DNA of 64,000 nt from the NCBI GenBank assembly GCA_900618425.1, contig UZAN01040021.1:13432-77431 (forward strand), written 5' to 3'. The translations under genes and the position numbers were made by a program. The notes under the pieces were generated by a model, which searched no databases, was not told the DNA's origin, and saw only the letters and a list, made by a program, of their open reading frames with translations. Positions 47,301 to 60,255 of the stretch are shown here, in pieces. Position 1 is the stretch's first letter. Each line of letters opens with the position of its first letter. The stretch comes from Echinostoma caproni. Taxonomy: Eukaryota; Platyhelminthes; Trematoda; Plagiorchiida; Echinostomatidae.

Positions 47301-50300
47301 TTTGTGGTCTTTTATTTCTCACCAGAAATATACCCAGATATTGCAGTCGGAAAATAATCACAAGAAAGAATAGATGACCGTGTTCCTGGAGTTTATACTC
47401 GGAAAATAAAACACCAAAGAAAGTAGCAAAATACGAGAAACGATATTGCCCGAGAACATCAGAAAACCTCTTTTCTTTTCTTCTTTGAATTAAACATGAA
47501 ATGAGCTTCAGTAAGTGCACAGGAAATATTTGGTAAAGAGGCGAATGCAGGTAATTATTTTTAATGTATCTTTTAAATATCGTTCGCAAAGAGAGAACTT
47601 ATTTGGTCAATTCTGAAGGTGCGAGTTTCTGCGGGGCAGCACAGTATATTTTAATATGATTTTAATAGTTGTATAATACCAGTAGCACTTATCTGAAATA
47701 ATATTGACATCTAGAATACGAATGCATTCTCTTTTGTCCCCTATGGGGTCAATGAAATGAGCAAGCCAGGCCATGCCTAATAGATTCCGTTTGGGCATAC
47801 ATCTAGAATCATGACTTCAATCAATCAATTCAATGAACTGCTTAATGCCCTCAACTCCACAGAGAATTTGCTTTGCGAGGTACGCAGTGTTTCTTCAAAA
47901 TTACACCCGTTTCATCCCAGTAGGGATATTACGACGTTAGGGAAATTGCTCAATTCATAATTAATATCCCGTTGTCATACCAACGTACAAGATCAATCAT
48001 GCAAACCGACTATTAAGGCTATGCGTACAGTATACATCCCGATGAGTGTTTGGTAGACAGCAGTGCATGAATGCTCACCAGAGGGCTTTACTCTGCACAC
48101 CCCCAATACACTGTTGTTGCTCTGAACGTGATTGGTCGGTGCAAAGAAAAGGTGAATCAACAATAGTGGACGGAAAATATCATTCAAAGTAAATGCGATG
48201 GAAATGTTTGTGATAACCAATAAAGAGCACTGAACAGCTGTTTTGTACCGTTTGGGATTCGTCAGTAGCACCTAAATCATCAACAGTATCTGGTGCCTGT
48301 GAGAAACCGAATGGGCTTTTCCAACTATTCACCATCTAAATCATTCAAAATACTTTATAGGCATTGAGATACTCACATCTGCCCACTATTTGTAAAAGAC
48401 TGTACGCCCTGCAATTATTGGTTTTAAAACACATCGTTGGTTGTGCGCTTGCGGATAAATTTGCAAGAAGTCAGGTTTGTCACTTGCAGCGATGTGTAAA
48501 CTCACTGTTATTTTATAAAAACGAGTAGAGAATTACCCAATATCGATTTTCCCCGTGCTTGGTGTTTTATGATAAAGCAAAAATCGATTGCTATCACCAC
48601 TAGCATGTTAAACGCATCCTGTTAAGCGACAGGTTCTTCGGACTTAAGATCGACCTATTGAATATTGATTTTTATCAGCTGAAAACTTTGTCATGACTTG
48701 TATTGCAAATGGCTTGTCGATTGACACCGTGATCGGTCGTTATGTATGTATGTAAAGAGCTGGTCAGACGCATAGCCACCGAGTCCCAGTGGTTTGTTCA
48801 AATCATTGTTTCCAAATTGAAACATATTCTTTACACGGATACTTCCCAGCGTTGCTATATCCCGAAGTGTGTTACGTAAAACAAATAATTCAGTGCATTC
48901 GTGTAAGCGTTAGTGTGAAAACCATCAATAAGCATTCGTATCTGAGGTTATGGCAGTTAACCGATATGGGTATATACAACTCATATGAGTTCACCCGAGA
49001 ATCCCCAGATTTTACGTTTCATGTGATAAACGGCAGTGACACATTTCAGCTGAGAGTTGTCCCGTCAAAATAAATAAACGAAAGAAATCAGCAACTGTTG
49101 CCGTAGCTCGATAAGGATGAGAAAGTAGTGCAATGAAATTTGTCTACCATTACGGTAAATTTTCTCTTTTTTCAATGGCTAGCGCATCTACTATATGCTG
49201 AAAGCACGTTGTCAATTACTTTTGTCGAACACCCGCAATCGGACCGGCTACGAGAACCGGCTTTCGCACCTTAGTAGTGTAGTGTGTAGTGTGCCTGGTG
49301 TATTAGAATTATGCTTGTTTGTTCTTTTCGTTTTCCGACAGAACCATGCCAGCTGATGTTATCTCTTGTTGTCAGCTAAAGCAAATTCAATGCAAGCCAA
49401 TCTGATGTGATGTATTCATCTGCCATAACTCCAACTATGCAATGTGGTTGACGTCCCATTTTCCTTGTACAAATAATCTCTTTATGTAGGGACAATTTTA
49501 TTGTTCCGATGCAATATTTTCACCTCAGTTTATGTACTCTTGAGCATTTGTTGTTGACTCTTTCTTAATATGAGCCGAGAATAATCAACCGAAGATTCTC
49601 TTCAATGAAATTGATATTTCATTTATACAAATCCGATGAACTCTGGACAACTGCCATTCTTTTCAACTGACCACTCTTGTTGATCCTTGAAACCATTCTT
49701 TCTTTGGTAATCCTCACTTTATTGCAACGTATCAGCTTAAATTCATTATGCTGTAAATCTCTGAGGATCAGTCGGATTGTAATCTGTAAGCAATGAATTG
49801 TGACGCACAGGACGTGAGGAGAATTTTGCAACTTCCCAATCTCTGAAGCAGTGATGTGTAGAATTACACTGATGTCAACAACCGGTCATTATTTTAGTGG
49901 CCGAAGCAGAAGAATGTGTTCAAACAATAATTGGTTTGTGCAAGCCAAGAGAGTGAATGTCAGATGAACTAAATTTATAAAAGAACAGATAAAGCGAACC
50001 ACTTTGAGACATGAAGAGGGCAGTCTCGTATAAACAACTGCACACGTCCATTACACGTTCAATCCTCGGTTTCGTTGTCCTGAACCTATACACGAAACCC
50101 GGGCAGCTATTACTGCACAGTTTTAGTTGTAATCAATGATTCAATTTTCTCACCGATCGCTCGAAATGTACTCAGTTTTGTTGGCGCAATCTCGCCGAAC
50201 GCGTTAGCTTTTTGATCTATTTAGTAGTGCACACAGAAACCACATTACATGCGCTCGGTGATAATGCAAACATATCGTATCCTTTTGATATTCTGTTCCC

Positions 50301-51339
50301 TGAAATTGTTTGAACTGCTTTGGGGACCAAGTATTGATTTTATTTTAACTTATGTAGTAATACCATCTTGCAAATATTCAAATGCCATTCAACTACAGGA
50401 ACGACTCACTGATAAACGTTTTTCAATCCATGAATTTCTGTTTTACGATGATATGAACTATTCGTTGTAATAACCTTATTGGATTGTCATAAATGCCCTA
50501 TGGAAATTTATTTAAAACGGATAACTTCCCTTCTCGCCCAAACCGAGAACCTGCTTCAGCGACAACAGGTTTCCCTGATTTTCTGCGCTGTATCATCTGA
50601 TTCATAAGAGCATGATACATGCTTTTAGAATGATTTTCGAAAAGCCCCGTTGTCGACGGGTTGAAAGCACCAAAAGCACATAAACATCGGATTACCGTTT
50701 GGCAAATACAAATTCTGTCCTGAATATATGTCAATTCAATGGAGCTGTTCATTGGATACGCTTGTTTAAATAGTTGTTCGCCATTCTGAGGCGACACGGT
50801 TTTCTAGAAGCTTCATACCATGAGCGCAGGAGGAGGATGACCCACTGCAAAACATAATTAATTTACGGACTGTACAGAGCCATGTGGTAAATGCTGGTAA
50901 ACTAGTCGCCATAAACTGCGATGCATCTGTGATTTTGGAGTTGGATAAACTAATGAATGGGAGAAAATCCTATTTCTGGAAATCACATCGAGAAACCACT
51001 GCCAGAATATGATACTGTTCCATGATACTGATAGAGGTGTTGGTTCGACCATACGGTGAACTTTGTCGGTTAAAGAGGAAATAAAGTCTAAACTGAAAAA
51101 CTGGAAAGCAATGGACAGCTGTTTGGACAGTAGTGCATTCAATTTGAACTCCGCCGTCCAGTGCTTCCCAGCGTTTCCGTTCATGATTCATTTACTCTTT
51201 ACAAAATGAACTTCACTATAGAATGGTATTTAGTGACTAGCCGTTATCTCAGTCAAAGGCGTCGCATAGGCTAACCATTCGGGAGCTCGTCGAATGTGAT
51301 ACTCTTCACAGGAGCAAGTACTTGCACTACATCGCACTA
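47301..51339. other. No supported gene
   Basis: ORFs of 60-108 codons occur on both strands with no motif. Among them, minus 50,858-51,184 has a Trp-rich frame without homology that I can name. TATG tetramers occur at about 48,740. Confidence 0.45.
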
Positions 51340-51720
51340 CTCCGATAGAAGACGACATTTTAGAAATATTTCAAGAATAATTAACAATAAATGAAACACT
51401 CTAGACCCAGACGGTTTCTAATTCAGCTTTTAATTGAACATTACGCGGGTTTGAGCATCTTTTACGCTTGGTTTACCTTTGTTAGGAAACGCTAACGAGT
51501 ACGGTGCAACCATACCGGAACGACAGCCAAACGTGCTCAACCTCCGGAACACAGATATTAGAGAAAGTCCTGGACATTTTTTGAAATAAAAACAGTTCAC
51601 TCTCTATCACGAATAGACGAACAAAAATAGATAGCAACATTGTCTATGTTGGATTATACAAAATCACTAGACTTCTACCGAATTAAAGATTGATTTATTG
51701 TCTATTTTAGTGACTAAACT
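51340..51720 (+). mobile_element. Possible remnant of a CR1-type reverse transcriptase
   Basis: In the plus strand LDPDGF (51,401-51,418) resembles the 'SPGPDG' finger motif. In another frame ILEKVLDIF (about 51,555-51,581) resembles 'k.lEkil...i', and IVYVGLYKITRLL (about 51,640) resembles 'vDViYLDf.KAFD..'. The order is right but spacing is shortened and catalytic residues are lost. This is a weak call. Confidence 0.3.
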
Positions 51721-52614
51721 CAATTGAGAACACACGGAATTGATGGCCAATATCAATTCTGCCCATATAGTGCTACTTGTTTTATTCTGATATTTGGTGA
51801 CTGGTTAGCTTGAGTGAGAAAATTCCCTTATGCCCATCAATGTATCATCAGTGTCATGCACCTGATCTGACCCGATGGAATTTAGTACTATCTCTCACGA
51901 GGTAGTGATCAATCGATCACAAATAACGTTTGATAGATCCTAGCACTCCCAGTGCTTTATGATGCTTATTTAAATCAACTTTCATGATGTGGATGCACCT
52001 AGTTAATTTAAAGAAATATACAGACTATCAAAAGTGGGAAATAAGTCGCTAGAATTACAACATTCAGTTTTCTTTTTGCATTCCATCGATACCTCGTTGA
52101 ACTGGCACTTGTTTAGTATGACAGAAGCACATGAATCATAACATACCGTTTTGCACATCAGATCTGTCTGGCATAGCTGACAAGTTACCAGCTTTTTTTA
52201 ATTTCCTCACGGCAGATCATGAAGCGGAGTAGAAAAACGTAAACATTCCCAATTCAGTTAATGCGTCGGAAACAACCTGGTGCTATCTTCATGTGGCCAC
52301 TGAGGAAACACATTGAAATGCTTTTGCCACCATTTACATACCTGACATCTGATTAGTGGAATACTCGAGCGTTTTGCACAGTTTATAAGTTTCACAATAA
52401 TCCCAATGTAACATCAGAACACAAGTTCGAAGGCGAACAATTGATTTGCAATGGTTCATAATCGTACCTGTACAGATCATTTAAGGGTTTGTTGTTAGTG
52501 TCCTATGTATCTGTGTTCGGGTGAGACTGAAATCCACTTTTTCCGGTGAGTTTGTAGATCAACGTCCGTCTATTTGATGATATAATTTTCCATCGAATAT
52601 AAATTTAACATTAC
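51721..52614. other. No supported gene
   Basis: No ORF, repeat or motif worth naming was found, apart from AT-rich sequence and T-rich tracts near 52,190. Confidence 0.5.
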
Positions 52615-52950
52615 ATGTACATTTCAGTAGTGTCTCACTCAGGTTCTTCGTTGGTATTCCTAAGTGTATTTGTTCCCTTTCAATGTGGCGACAGAGGTTA
52701 TCTATTGGATACAGGCCATCACATTAGACCAGAATTGTATGCACCCCGTCCCAACCCTTTTAAAACAGTGCGCTTACACACACTAGCCACCGCTGAGGCG
52801 ATAAGCACTCGCCTATTCGCACCAGAACTATGTGCACCAAAGCGACTGATTCAAGCTCTCCACTTACCCTGGCCCCAAATTGATCATCAACATCAACGCC
52901 ACCATGAACACTCCAATCACAGTCAGTCTTACCCGAACACAGACACATAG
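52615..52950 (+). CDS. Candidate exon, Pro/His-rich C-terminal sequence
   Basis: A plus-strand frame is open from an ATG at 52,615 to a TAG at 52,948-52,950 (111 codons). After position 27 the translation looks like real protein: GYLLDTGHHIRPELYAPRPN, then FKTVRLHTLATAEAISTRLF, then a His/Gln-rich end. Acceptor-like sequences lie at TACATTTCAG (52,617-52,626) and at GTTCCCTTTCAATGTGGCGACAG (52,672-52,694), so the exon may begin at about 52,695 rather than at the ATG. The other frames in this stretch are closed by stops. A donor-like ACAG/GTACGA lies 35 bases past the stop. The protein family is not recognised. Confidence 0.4.
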   Translation: MYISVVSHSGSSLVFLSVFVPFQCGDRGYLLDTGHHIRPELYAPRPNPFKTVRLHTLATAEAISTRLFAPELCAPKRLIQALHLPWPQIDHQHQRHHEHSNHSQSYPNTDT

Positions 52951-55900
52951 GACACTGACAACAAACCCTTTAAATGATCTGTACAGGTACGATTATGAAC
53001 CATTGCAAACCAATTGTTCGCCTTCGAACTTGTGTTCTGATGTTACAATTTATAAGGAAACCACCACGGACGTCTGGAAATCTACGGAAGATCGAAAACC
53101 TGAGAAACATTTGCAGTTGTCTGGTTAGATGAGTTACAGTTACCATTGCGAAACCGTCTTTACCATGGAGTATTGTGCAGAGAAGATTACAAACCAAGCA
53201 AAATATAATGCCATCATGGTTTTAACTTTGAATTTATGAGAATTTGTCACGTTGTAACATAACCAGTCCTGATTTCGAATATCAATTGGATGACTTATTT
53301 GGAAATTGAAGTTGATTGACCAGAACTCCAAGGATGGGAGCATGTGCTCAATTTAATATATTAAAAGTAACACTAACCTTCAGGTGAGAAGCGTTTCTTG
53401 GATGAGGAGTTAGCATTAAAAATTAAGAAATGCATATTTTTGTCGACCTTGAGCAGCGATTGCATTTATAAAACGCACAACTAATCAACGTATAATGAAG
53501 TGGTTCATTTTAATATGATATTGCGAAAATGAGACTTCTGCCTATACTACGTAGATTGAAGTAAAATGAATTTGAAATTATTCCGTGCGTATTTTGTCAC
53601 CATTCCGATTCTTTCTAATTGCGTTGAAACAGATGCACAGTATTTCGAGGGATTTTCTATGTGATTCGTCTCTCGTTTCCAAGACACAGCATTTTATAAC
53701 GAACAGCTGAAAGACTACACCTCTTGATTACTGAAATCTACAGTTAACACACGATAACCGATCCCCCAAGCCCTGGCAGTTGGAGCGACGAATCTCACAA
53801 TGCCACATAAAGAATGGTGCGGTCTTGGGTTGAGCAAGAGTAAACCTCAGAACCACCAAGGGCGGAAGGTGGTAGCAATTGTCAACACTGAGACACTAGG
53901 ACCAAAATCATCTCGGAGTCAGTGACATGAATAGCTTGAGCGTCACCACCAATAAAGTAAAACATGCAACTCAAACTGATAAATAATTCACTGATTCGTG
54001 CAACTGAATCCAGCTGATGTCAAAGCATTACAAATTGCTTATCTTAGCAGAATTGATTTTTTTCAGTCTGGTTCAGTTGGACCATTTGTTTTCAACTCAG
54101 TTTCTTTGTATTAACACCAGAAGCTAGAGTTCGGTCTTCGTATCATTCAACGAATTCACTAGAAATTTTGGCTCCGGTAATGTATGACCCATAGGCAGTC
54201 GGTAGTCGATGCACTTCGCAAAATCTCTTTCCCAGCTGCTTTTCAGACCGATTCGATTGCACTGACGGGAGCCGATTCGTTTCTGTTGACTCTCATTCCG
54301 TACTAAGGATCACCCGGCATGCCTAATGCAAGCACACATCCAGCCGGTTCACGGCACGTGCGCATGAGGCAAAACAAAACGGTAGAAATAACGACTGAAT
54401 TGGACTGTATAAATTGGCTTATGAAAATCCCATCACGCACAGAGTGTGAGGAACCGAAAACAATCACCATTTTATGCTGAGCTATGTGGCAGTGCCGATC
54501 TATCGCCCGTTTGCTTCAAAAACGTGATCGCAACATTTTCCGTCCATCCACCCATCCATCATATGGGATTTGTGAAGAGACTTAAACAAACAGATAGACA
54601 TGTTCGTGTATCAACGAATACACCTTAATTACTCGCTGGGGCTTATTTTGCTAACTGACATATGAATGCACACACACACGTTTCCCAACGGATCTGTACC
54701 GCAGGGGATGCGACCCGTTTGCGGCGTGAATAGCTTTGCTCTGTCCATGTTGTGAGTCTATCTTTTAGGCAACACAAAAGTGAATTAATCAATGCACCGA
54801 CCAGGTGTGCATTAGTCCAGAACTTTGGGTGTTCAGTTATCTACAAAACCTAGAACAGTTCATGGGGTGATTAAATTATTCGGTTACTCCGTGTGGCCGA
54901 TATCCATATGGTATTGTACATGAATCCCATGAATCGATGGAAATATAGTTTGGCGAACAGCTGGTCTTTGGTGACCATTTTGGATGCACATATGTCCCGC
55001 CAGTCAATAATGAAGATTGATCTTTGCTACAATGTGTAGAGTTCAAAGAGGTCAAAGAAATTCCATGTTAAATATTCTGGTACGGCGTACGATTGTCATT
55101 CTGACTGGTTCTGGGTGTAATTATTTTATTGATTTTATTTTTTTTCCGTTTTCATTTGAGTCATACTCATAATGAGAGACTTGGTAATTATGTTTAACGA
55201 TCTAACCAGTATATAATGGCATATGTTGGTAATTTTTCCACAAATGATGTTGATCATCGTAGAACGATAAAATACACATCGCATAAAGTGAGGTATGGAT
55301 TTAAGTATCTCACTGGATATCAGATTTACAATCACGCACATTTGAGTACTGGTTGACTTAATAGTCTAGATGCATTCTATCAGGGTGCGCATGTGTGTAT
55401 GGTGTTTGTGACAGAGACTTGATCGTTTGCCTAATTCTCTTTGAAGAAGGTTATGGAAACGTCCTACCAAGTTCGCCAGTTCGAACAGCATCTGCTAGCG
55501 AATTAGTTTCCATAGTAGTCCACAAACCCTTTGCAGATGGCAAAATGCATCAGTCACGTTCCTAGTGCTTTATTATTTTTATTATAAACACTTGTACAAA
55601 CTGTAGGTGATGGGAAATTCGTCTAAAACATAACTTGTTGGCTCTGCTTCAGAATATTGAAAAGCTCTGAGGAGCCAAAGCAAAAGGGTAGGTAATTCCA
55701 TAGTACATGAATACAAACGAAATTAAACGGGCGGTGAGATATGCTTTTGAAGTCATTTGATCACGATCACCTAGTATTTGTAACCCGACCACACGAGTTA
55801 CTGTAGGCGTTTGAATTATCAAATAGACAAGTTCAGCAGAGCACAAAACCTCGTTGTCAGCAGTTAAAAAGAAAGAGGGTAACCACTGCCCAACGAAAGA

Positions 55901-56660
55901 CCAATGGTTTGTGAATTTACGCCAGAGGAAGATCGGCACGAACGTCACTGACTTCACACTGAACGCGGTTCATAAGAGATAAATCCCAATAATGAGCCTG
56001 CTCCGGGCATGACCGCAATTGGGGCTTGCAGTGGAGGATCAGTTTTGAGTAGAAGAAAACCACTATGTGCGGAATTGGTAGGTTATTTTTCCGGGTGTAC
56101 ACGAAACAATTACAAGAACATGAGAACACCTATTTATCCCAAAAGAATATTGGAGGCCAAATGGGATTGCAGATATACAACAAAATAAATGAGTGTATGA
56201 GTTTGAAGTGGGTGAACAGGGATTGTGTTTTGCTGAATGCAAAAGGAATTTTCCATGCTAGCCGAATCAACTGAATGTTTGATGCTCCGGATTAGAATGA
56301 CAATCAGGCCAGAGTTTAGTGAGGCACAAGCAACAGTCGATTACGAGAGATGGCGATAGAGACAATAAACTAGAAGAGCTGTGAGAGACAGATTAAATTA
56401 CGGTGACATTACCGGTAAACGCCCCAATATGATTGACGGGCTGTTAACTAAGAGAATAATCATAGGAAGGGATAGCATCGTGGGCTACCGGGAATAACTG
56501 GAATTGCCCTCAAAATGACGTCATCAGTAACGGGAGTTTAAAAAAGAATTTCCGTCGACATTCTATGAAAAACGATCACAGTCCCAATTCGGGAAGTTTC
56601 ACGAGGCGTCATCTTCGACCAACGAAGTGAGATCAGATGCAACTCTCGCGAATGGATCGT
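52951..56660. other. No supported gene
   Basis: Only short mirror ORFs occur (for example 52,970-53,343 minus and 55,649-56,129 minus). No repeat or RNA motif was recognised. Confidence 0.45.
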
Positions 56661-56727
56661 GACTCGGAAAGCTAAGAAGCACTACACAGCTGTTTTAACC
56701 TAATTGGGTCATCAGCAGCAGTGCGAA
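56661..56727 (-). mobile_element. Decayed hammerhead-bearing SINE copy
   Basis: Read on the minus strand the segment runs GCACTGCTG, CTGATGA (reverse complement of 56,709-56,715), CCCAATTAGG, then TTAAAACAGCTGT, GTAGTGCTTC and TTAGCTTTCCGAGTC. It aligns along its length with the hammerhead SINE at 18,965-19,025. The catalytic GAAA box reads TAAAA and the stem II G-C closing pair is lost, so cleavage is not expected. The tRNA-like head is not recognisable beyond 56,727. Confidence 0.55.
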
Positions 56728-57319
56728 TCCATAGACTCAACTTAAGTGAAAATTATGATTTCAAACTAAAACGCTGCTGAATTGCTGGGTATGAAGTGTC
56801 ACTGTAGAATCCTATCATCTCTGAGTGGTGATGCCAGGTAAATACGAAATGGTTAAACCTGCACCTACGGTTTAAAACCTACAAAACGAGGATGTATTTA
56901 TTAGGAGGATATATTCAGTTCACAATCACAGTGAAAGCGTTCTTCAAATTTACCCAAAGCTGATTCCTCTTAATTTAAGTTCCAACAAATTTTAACCATA
57001 TTTACTGCAGTCGCAGCTTTCCTTTCAGCCAAACATAAGATAAAGCGCGTTAGCGCATTTTGCAATCTGACAGTGGTCTGAAACAAAATCTTTCTTTACC
57101 AATCGATTTGATCTTTCACCGTATATGTGATTATATAACCACAGGGAAAACAAAACCTCATTTGGCCCACATACTCGTCACACCTGGTACATAAAGTCTT
57201 TTCCACTCACCGAGGTAGTGAGCATACACTTTTTATGAAATACAGCTTTGGTTATTGCGAAATGATCACATTCCGTAGGTTATCCGATGAACCTGGCGCA
57301 GTCAAATTCAAACTTACAA
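56728..57319. other. No supported gene
   Basis: Nothing with a motif is visible; it separates the SINE remnant from the CR1-like LINE. Confidence 0.5.
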
Positions 57320-58790
57320 AAACTTCGCTTATCAAATCCCATATGGTGTCTACACTTTGAATTCGGAACACGATTAACAAGATCACAGTTAGTCCATGTC
57401 AGTACCATAGTGATGTTATGTTTTTGACAAGCACAGGAGAATTAGAACATATTGTGTAGTTGGGTGTTAAAACATAATGTTTGCCAGAGCATCATCAAGC
57501 TGGCACTTGATAGACATTATTGTTGGGGCACAGATCACGTGAGTTGGTAGAGAGTTCCATGTACTGCACACTCTGATGGCAAGCGAATGGTATCTGCAGC
57601 ATAGACGGCTTTTTGGANTCAGAGATGAAGATGGGTTGATAGAGCCCAAAGAGATATACGTGGACGGTCGGTTGTTGGAAAATCCGATACATTAAGATCA
57701 TACCACTTCTGATTTGACGATATCGAGACGAGTATAACCCCAAAAGCTGTAATCTTTCGCCATAGATCTTAAAATGCAGACCTTTGACCATCTTGGTAGC
57801 CATTCTCTGCTNNNNNNNNNNNNNNNNNNNCGATCTCGCTGCAGCCGTGGGTTCCAGGCCTGAATTGAGTAATCGATGTAAAGACGAATATATCTGGCTA
57901 ACATACGTGGAAACAAACGATCCAAAAATCCATTGAGGCAGTCCAACCTGTTTTACCGCCATGGATAATGCCCTAGAACAGTTTGTGGAGTAACTCAAGT
58001 CTGTGCGAATGACTACTCCGAGGTCCTTCTTGGATGAAGCATGAGGCAGAATTTAGTACTCGAGAGTGTAGGAAAAACGATCATTGTGACGTAGCGATAA
58101 AACTTTGCATTTAAAAAAAATAAATTCCATGGCATTTAAGACAGACCATCTGTGGGCTTCGTTAAGGGCATTCTGAAGATCAAGTGAATCACCTGTTTTT
58201 TTATTGTCCTCCCTTATTTGGAATCGTCTGCAAACAGCAGAGTATGTGATCCGAGAACGTCTGAAAGATCATTTTAAAGGCAACGGAAAGACATCGGCCT
58301 AGCCCAGATCCCTGCGGAATCTCATGGTCGATATCTATTGGATCAGAAAGTGAATCGCAAACACGAACTGACATGGTACGTAGTCAAAGAAACTCCTCAA
58401 TCCTGCCAAGTATGAGTCCACGGATTCCATAGTTATGCAGCTTCCATATCAGGATTGGGTGATTTATCCTATCAAACGCCTAGGAGAAGTCTAGGTAAAT
58501 AACGTCTACCGCGTTGCCTTGGTCTGCAGCATGAGTCCAATTGTCCCGAGCCAAAATCAAGTTAACTGAACGACTTTTTGGAAAACCGTGCTGCGCTCGG
58601 GATAGTAAGCCATCATTCTCTAGATGATCCATTACGGAATGCGAAACAATGGATTCCATGACTTTGACAACACTGGAAGAAATACGATCACGCAAATGGG
58701 ATTCGAAGCCACCAGTATTTTGCGAAACTATACTGATCAAATCGGAAAGCCCCCACTTATGTAACAAGAAGAAAATATCATAAACTGTCT
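57320..58790 (-). mobile_element. CR1-like LINE, 5'-truncated, with 3' tail
   Basis: The minus strand encodes the palm to C-terminus of a non-LTR reverse transcriptase followed by a non-coding tail. In order: ESIVSHSVMDHLENDGLLSR and QHGFPKSRSV, AVDVIYLDFS-stop-AFDRINHPIL, YGIRGLI, IPQGSGLG (about 58,303-58,322), LLFADDSK (catalytic FADD at 58,223-58,234), then RMATKMVKGL, YGERLQLLGLYSSRYR and, near 57,550, CSTWNSLPTHV with LDDALANIMF before the stop. The 57,320-57,470 tail matches window bases 1-150. A TAG replaces the Lys of SKAFD, frameshifts occur, and there is a 19-base gap at 57,812-57,830. It is inactive as given. The 5' break is near 58,790, inside the finger region. Confidence 0.85.
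57812..57830. other. Assembly gap, 19 Ns, inside the LINE
   Basis: The gap interrupts the C-terminal region of the CR1-like protein just before RMATKMVKGL. A single further N is at 57,618. Confidence 1.
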
Positions 58791-58957
58791 GACTTCTTAG
58801 AAATTACTCAACCAATTCCTATGATGAGAATGTGCAATGTGTAAAATGATTTTTGGGGGAAGCGAAATGAATCCAGTGTTTGGATAGCTGGTGGTGCAGA
58901 TGAAATTACGCTGAACTCATTAACGGTCGTTGATGGAATACGTCGCATGTTCATGTT
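58791..58957. other. Junction between LINE and candidate exon
   Basis: About 170 bases separate the truncated 5' end of the LINE from the stop of the candidate exon. No motif was recognised. Confidence 0.5.
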
Positions 58958-59190
58958 CTAATTTATACACGGACCAAAACAGTGGTCTGTGCACCGTAGT
59001 TCGCATTCAATTCCATTTATAGCGCAACCGTCGTATTCAAAATTGTTAATTATCTGATCGCTTCGCTTGTCGGACGGTATCTTGATCCTAACGTCTATTT
59101 GAGTCAGTCCGTTTTTCACATTTCCGCCTTTTTCGGCCACAAACATGCCCGTTCCATCACCCACTCCGCTCTGATCCACCGAAATTGAAC
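58958..59190 (-). CDS. Candidate terminal exon, Cys-rich end; weak ML-domain resemblance
   Basis: The minus strand is open for more than 73 codons to a TAG at 58,958. It reads GVGDGTGMFVAEKGGNVKNG, then LTQIDVRIKIPSDKRSDQII, then DGCAINGIECELRCTDHCFG. The 'KGGNV...DGC..NGIEC.L' pattern is reminiscent of MD-2-related lipid-recognition (NPC2-like) proteins, where a basic-Gly-x-Asn segment precedes 'DGC...I.CPL'. The Cys-rich end (five Cys in the last 21 residues) does not fit that family well. An acceptor GGATCAG would start this exon in phase 0, matching the donor at 59,356. Function is not assigned. Confidence 0.35.
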
Positions 59191-59355
59191 ATACCCTATA
59201 ATATAGGACTAATTAGAAGTCTTGTCTTTTCGCTTGACATGACAGTGCAGACTGACAACAGAAAATCCGGTTTTTCTGATCAGTTCTGAAATATTCGAAA
59301 TATCGATCATTTTGGAACGAGAAACAATGAATGCACGCTAGTGCGGATTACGTAC

Positions 59356-59462
59356 TTTGAGGTGAAACGGCTCCTCAAACTTCCCTAAAATGACATTCAC
59401 CCAATTTTCTCGCCGCAATATTTCGCTATTGGTCTGCCGAAGACGAACATGAAAGTTTTCTA
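59356..59462 (-). CDS. Candidate internal exon with both splice sites
   Basis: On the minus strand a polypyrimidine tract CCTGTTTTTCCTGTC plus AAAAG precedes a 107-base segment. It is open in one frame for 35 codons (ENFHVRLRQTNSEILRRENW, then VNVILGKFEEPFHLK) and ends at a canonical donor AAA/GTACGT. It begins with two bases of a split codon and ends on a codon boundary. The downstream candidate at 58,958-59,190 can be joined in phase 0 through an intron of about 165 bases. No protein family is recognised. Confidence 0.4.
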
Positions 59463-60224
59463 CTTTTGACAGGAAAAACAGGTTTCTTTCCTATTTTCGA
59501 GTTGGACACCAGAAACGTTTTAGCAGAGGTAATTTTATAAGAACCTCATAACTTGATGCAAGACGGTGACCCTGATAAAGATATTGATAAACAAGGGGGG
59601 GGACACAGACAAGAAAATTTATGATTAACTTGTTACTCAGATTGGAAGTGGTGGTTAGCGTTTCATTCCATAGTGCCGACATGAACCAAGTTTACATTTT
59701 TTCCGTTTGCCCGAAAACGAGCATTTTCAAAATTTCTTACATTTTCATTGATGACGCAATATTTTAGTGACCGGCAGAAGTCGGGTGAGATTATCCGTAG
59801 GACTGATGCTGTCTAACTGGTAAACTCCCGGAATCTATTGCTACCAACTTTTGGAAATCCAGATTGGGGGCTGCAAATCACCAATCTTGATAAGTCCCGT
59901 AAACAGTTTGAACTTTGACCTTACGAACCAGTATTCGCATACTTTTAAAAGTTGGTGAATGTATTAAAAGAAACAGAAAAGTGGAAAGAACTTTTGTAAC
60001 GATGAATTACTGGATTCCCTATTCTGAAGACTCGTTATTTTTCAGCCACCTCATTATAGAACAAGGAAACCGTTTGCTATTATCTGGAACAAAATTTAGA
60101 TGAACTCTGTAGCAAGCTAATGACAACTGCTTCACCAAAACTAGCCCATCGAATAGAAGGCGGAAACAAAGATTTACCGTGTGTTAGTTTTTTCCTTGGT
60201 TGAAGTGAACTTTTAGAGAAATTT

Positions 60225-60255
<31 letters not shown>

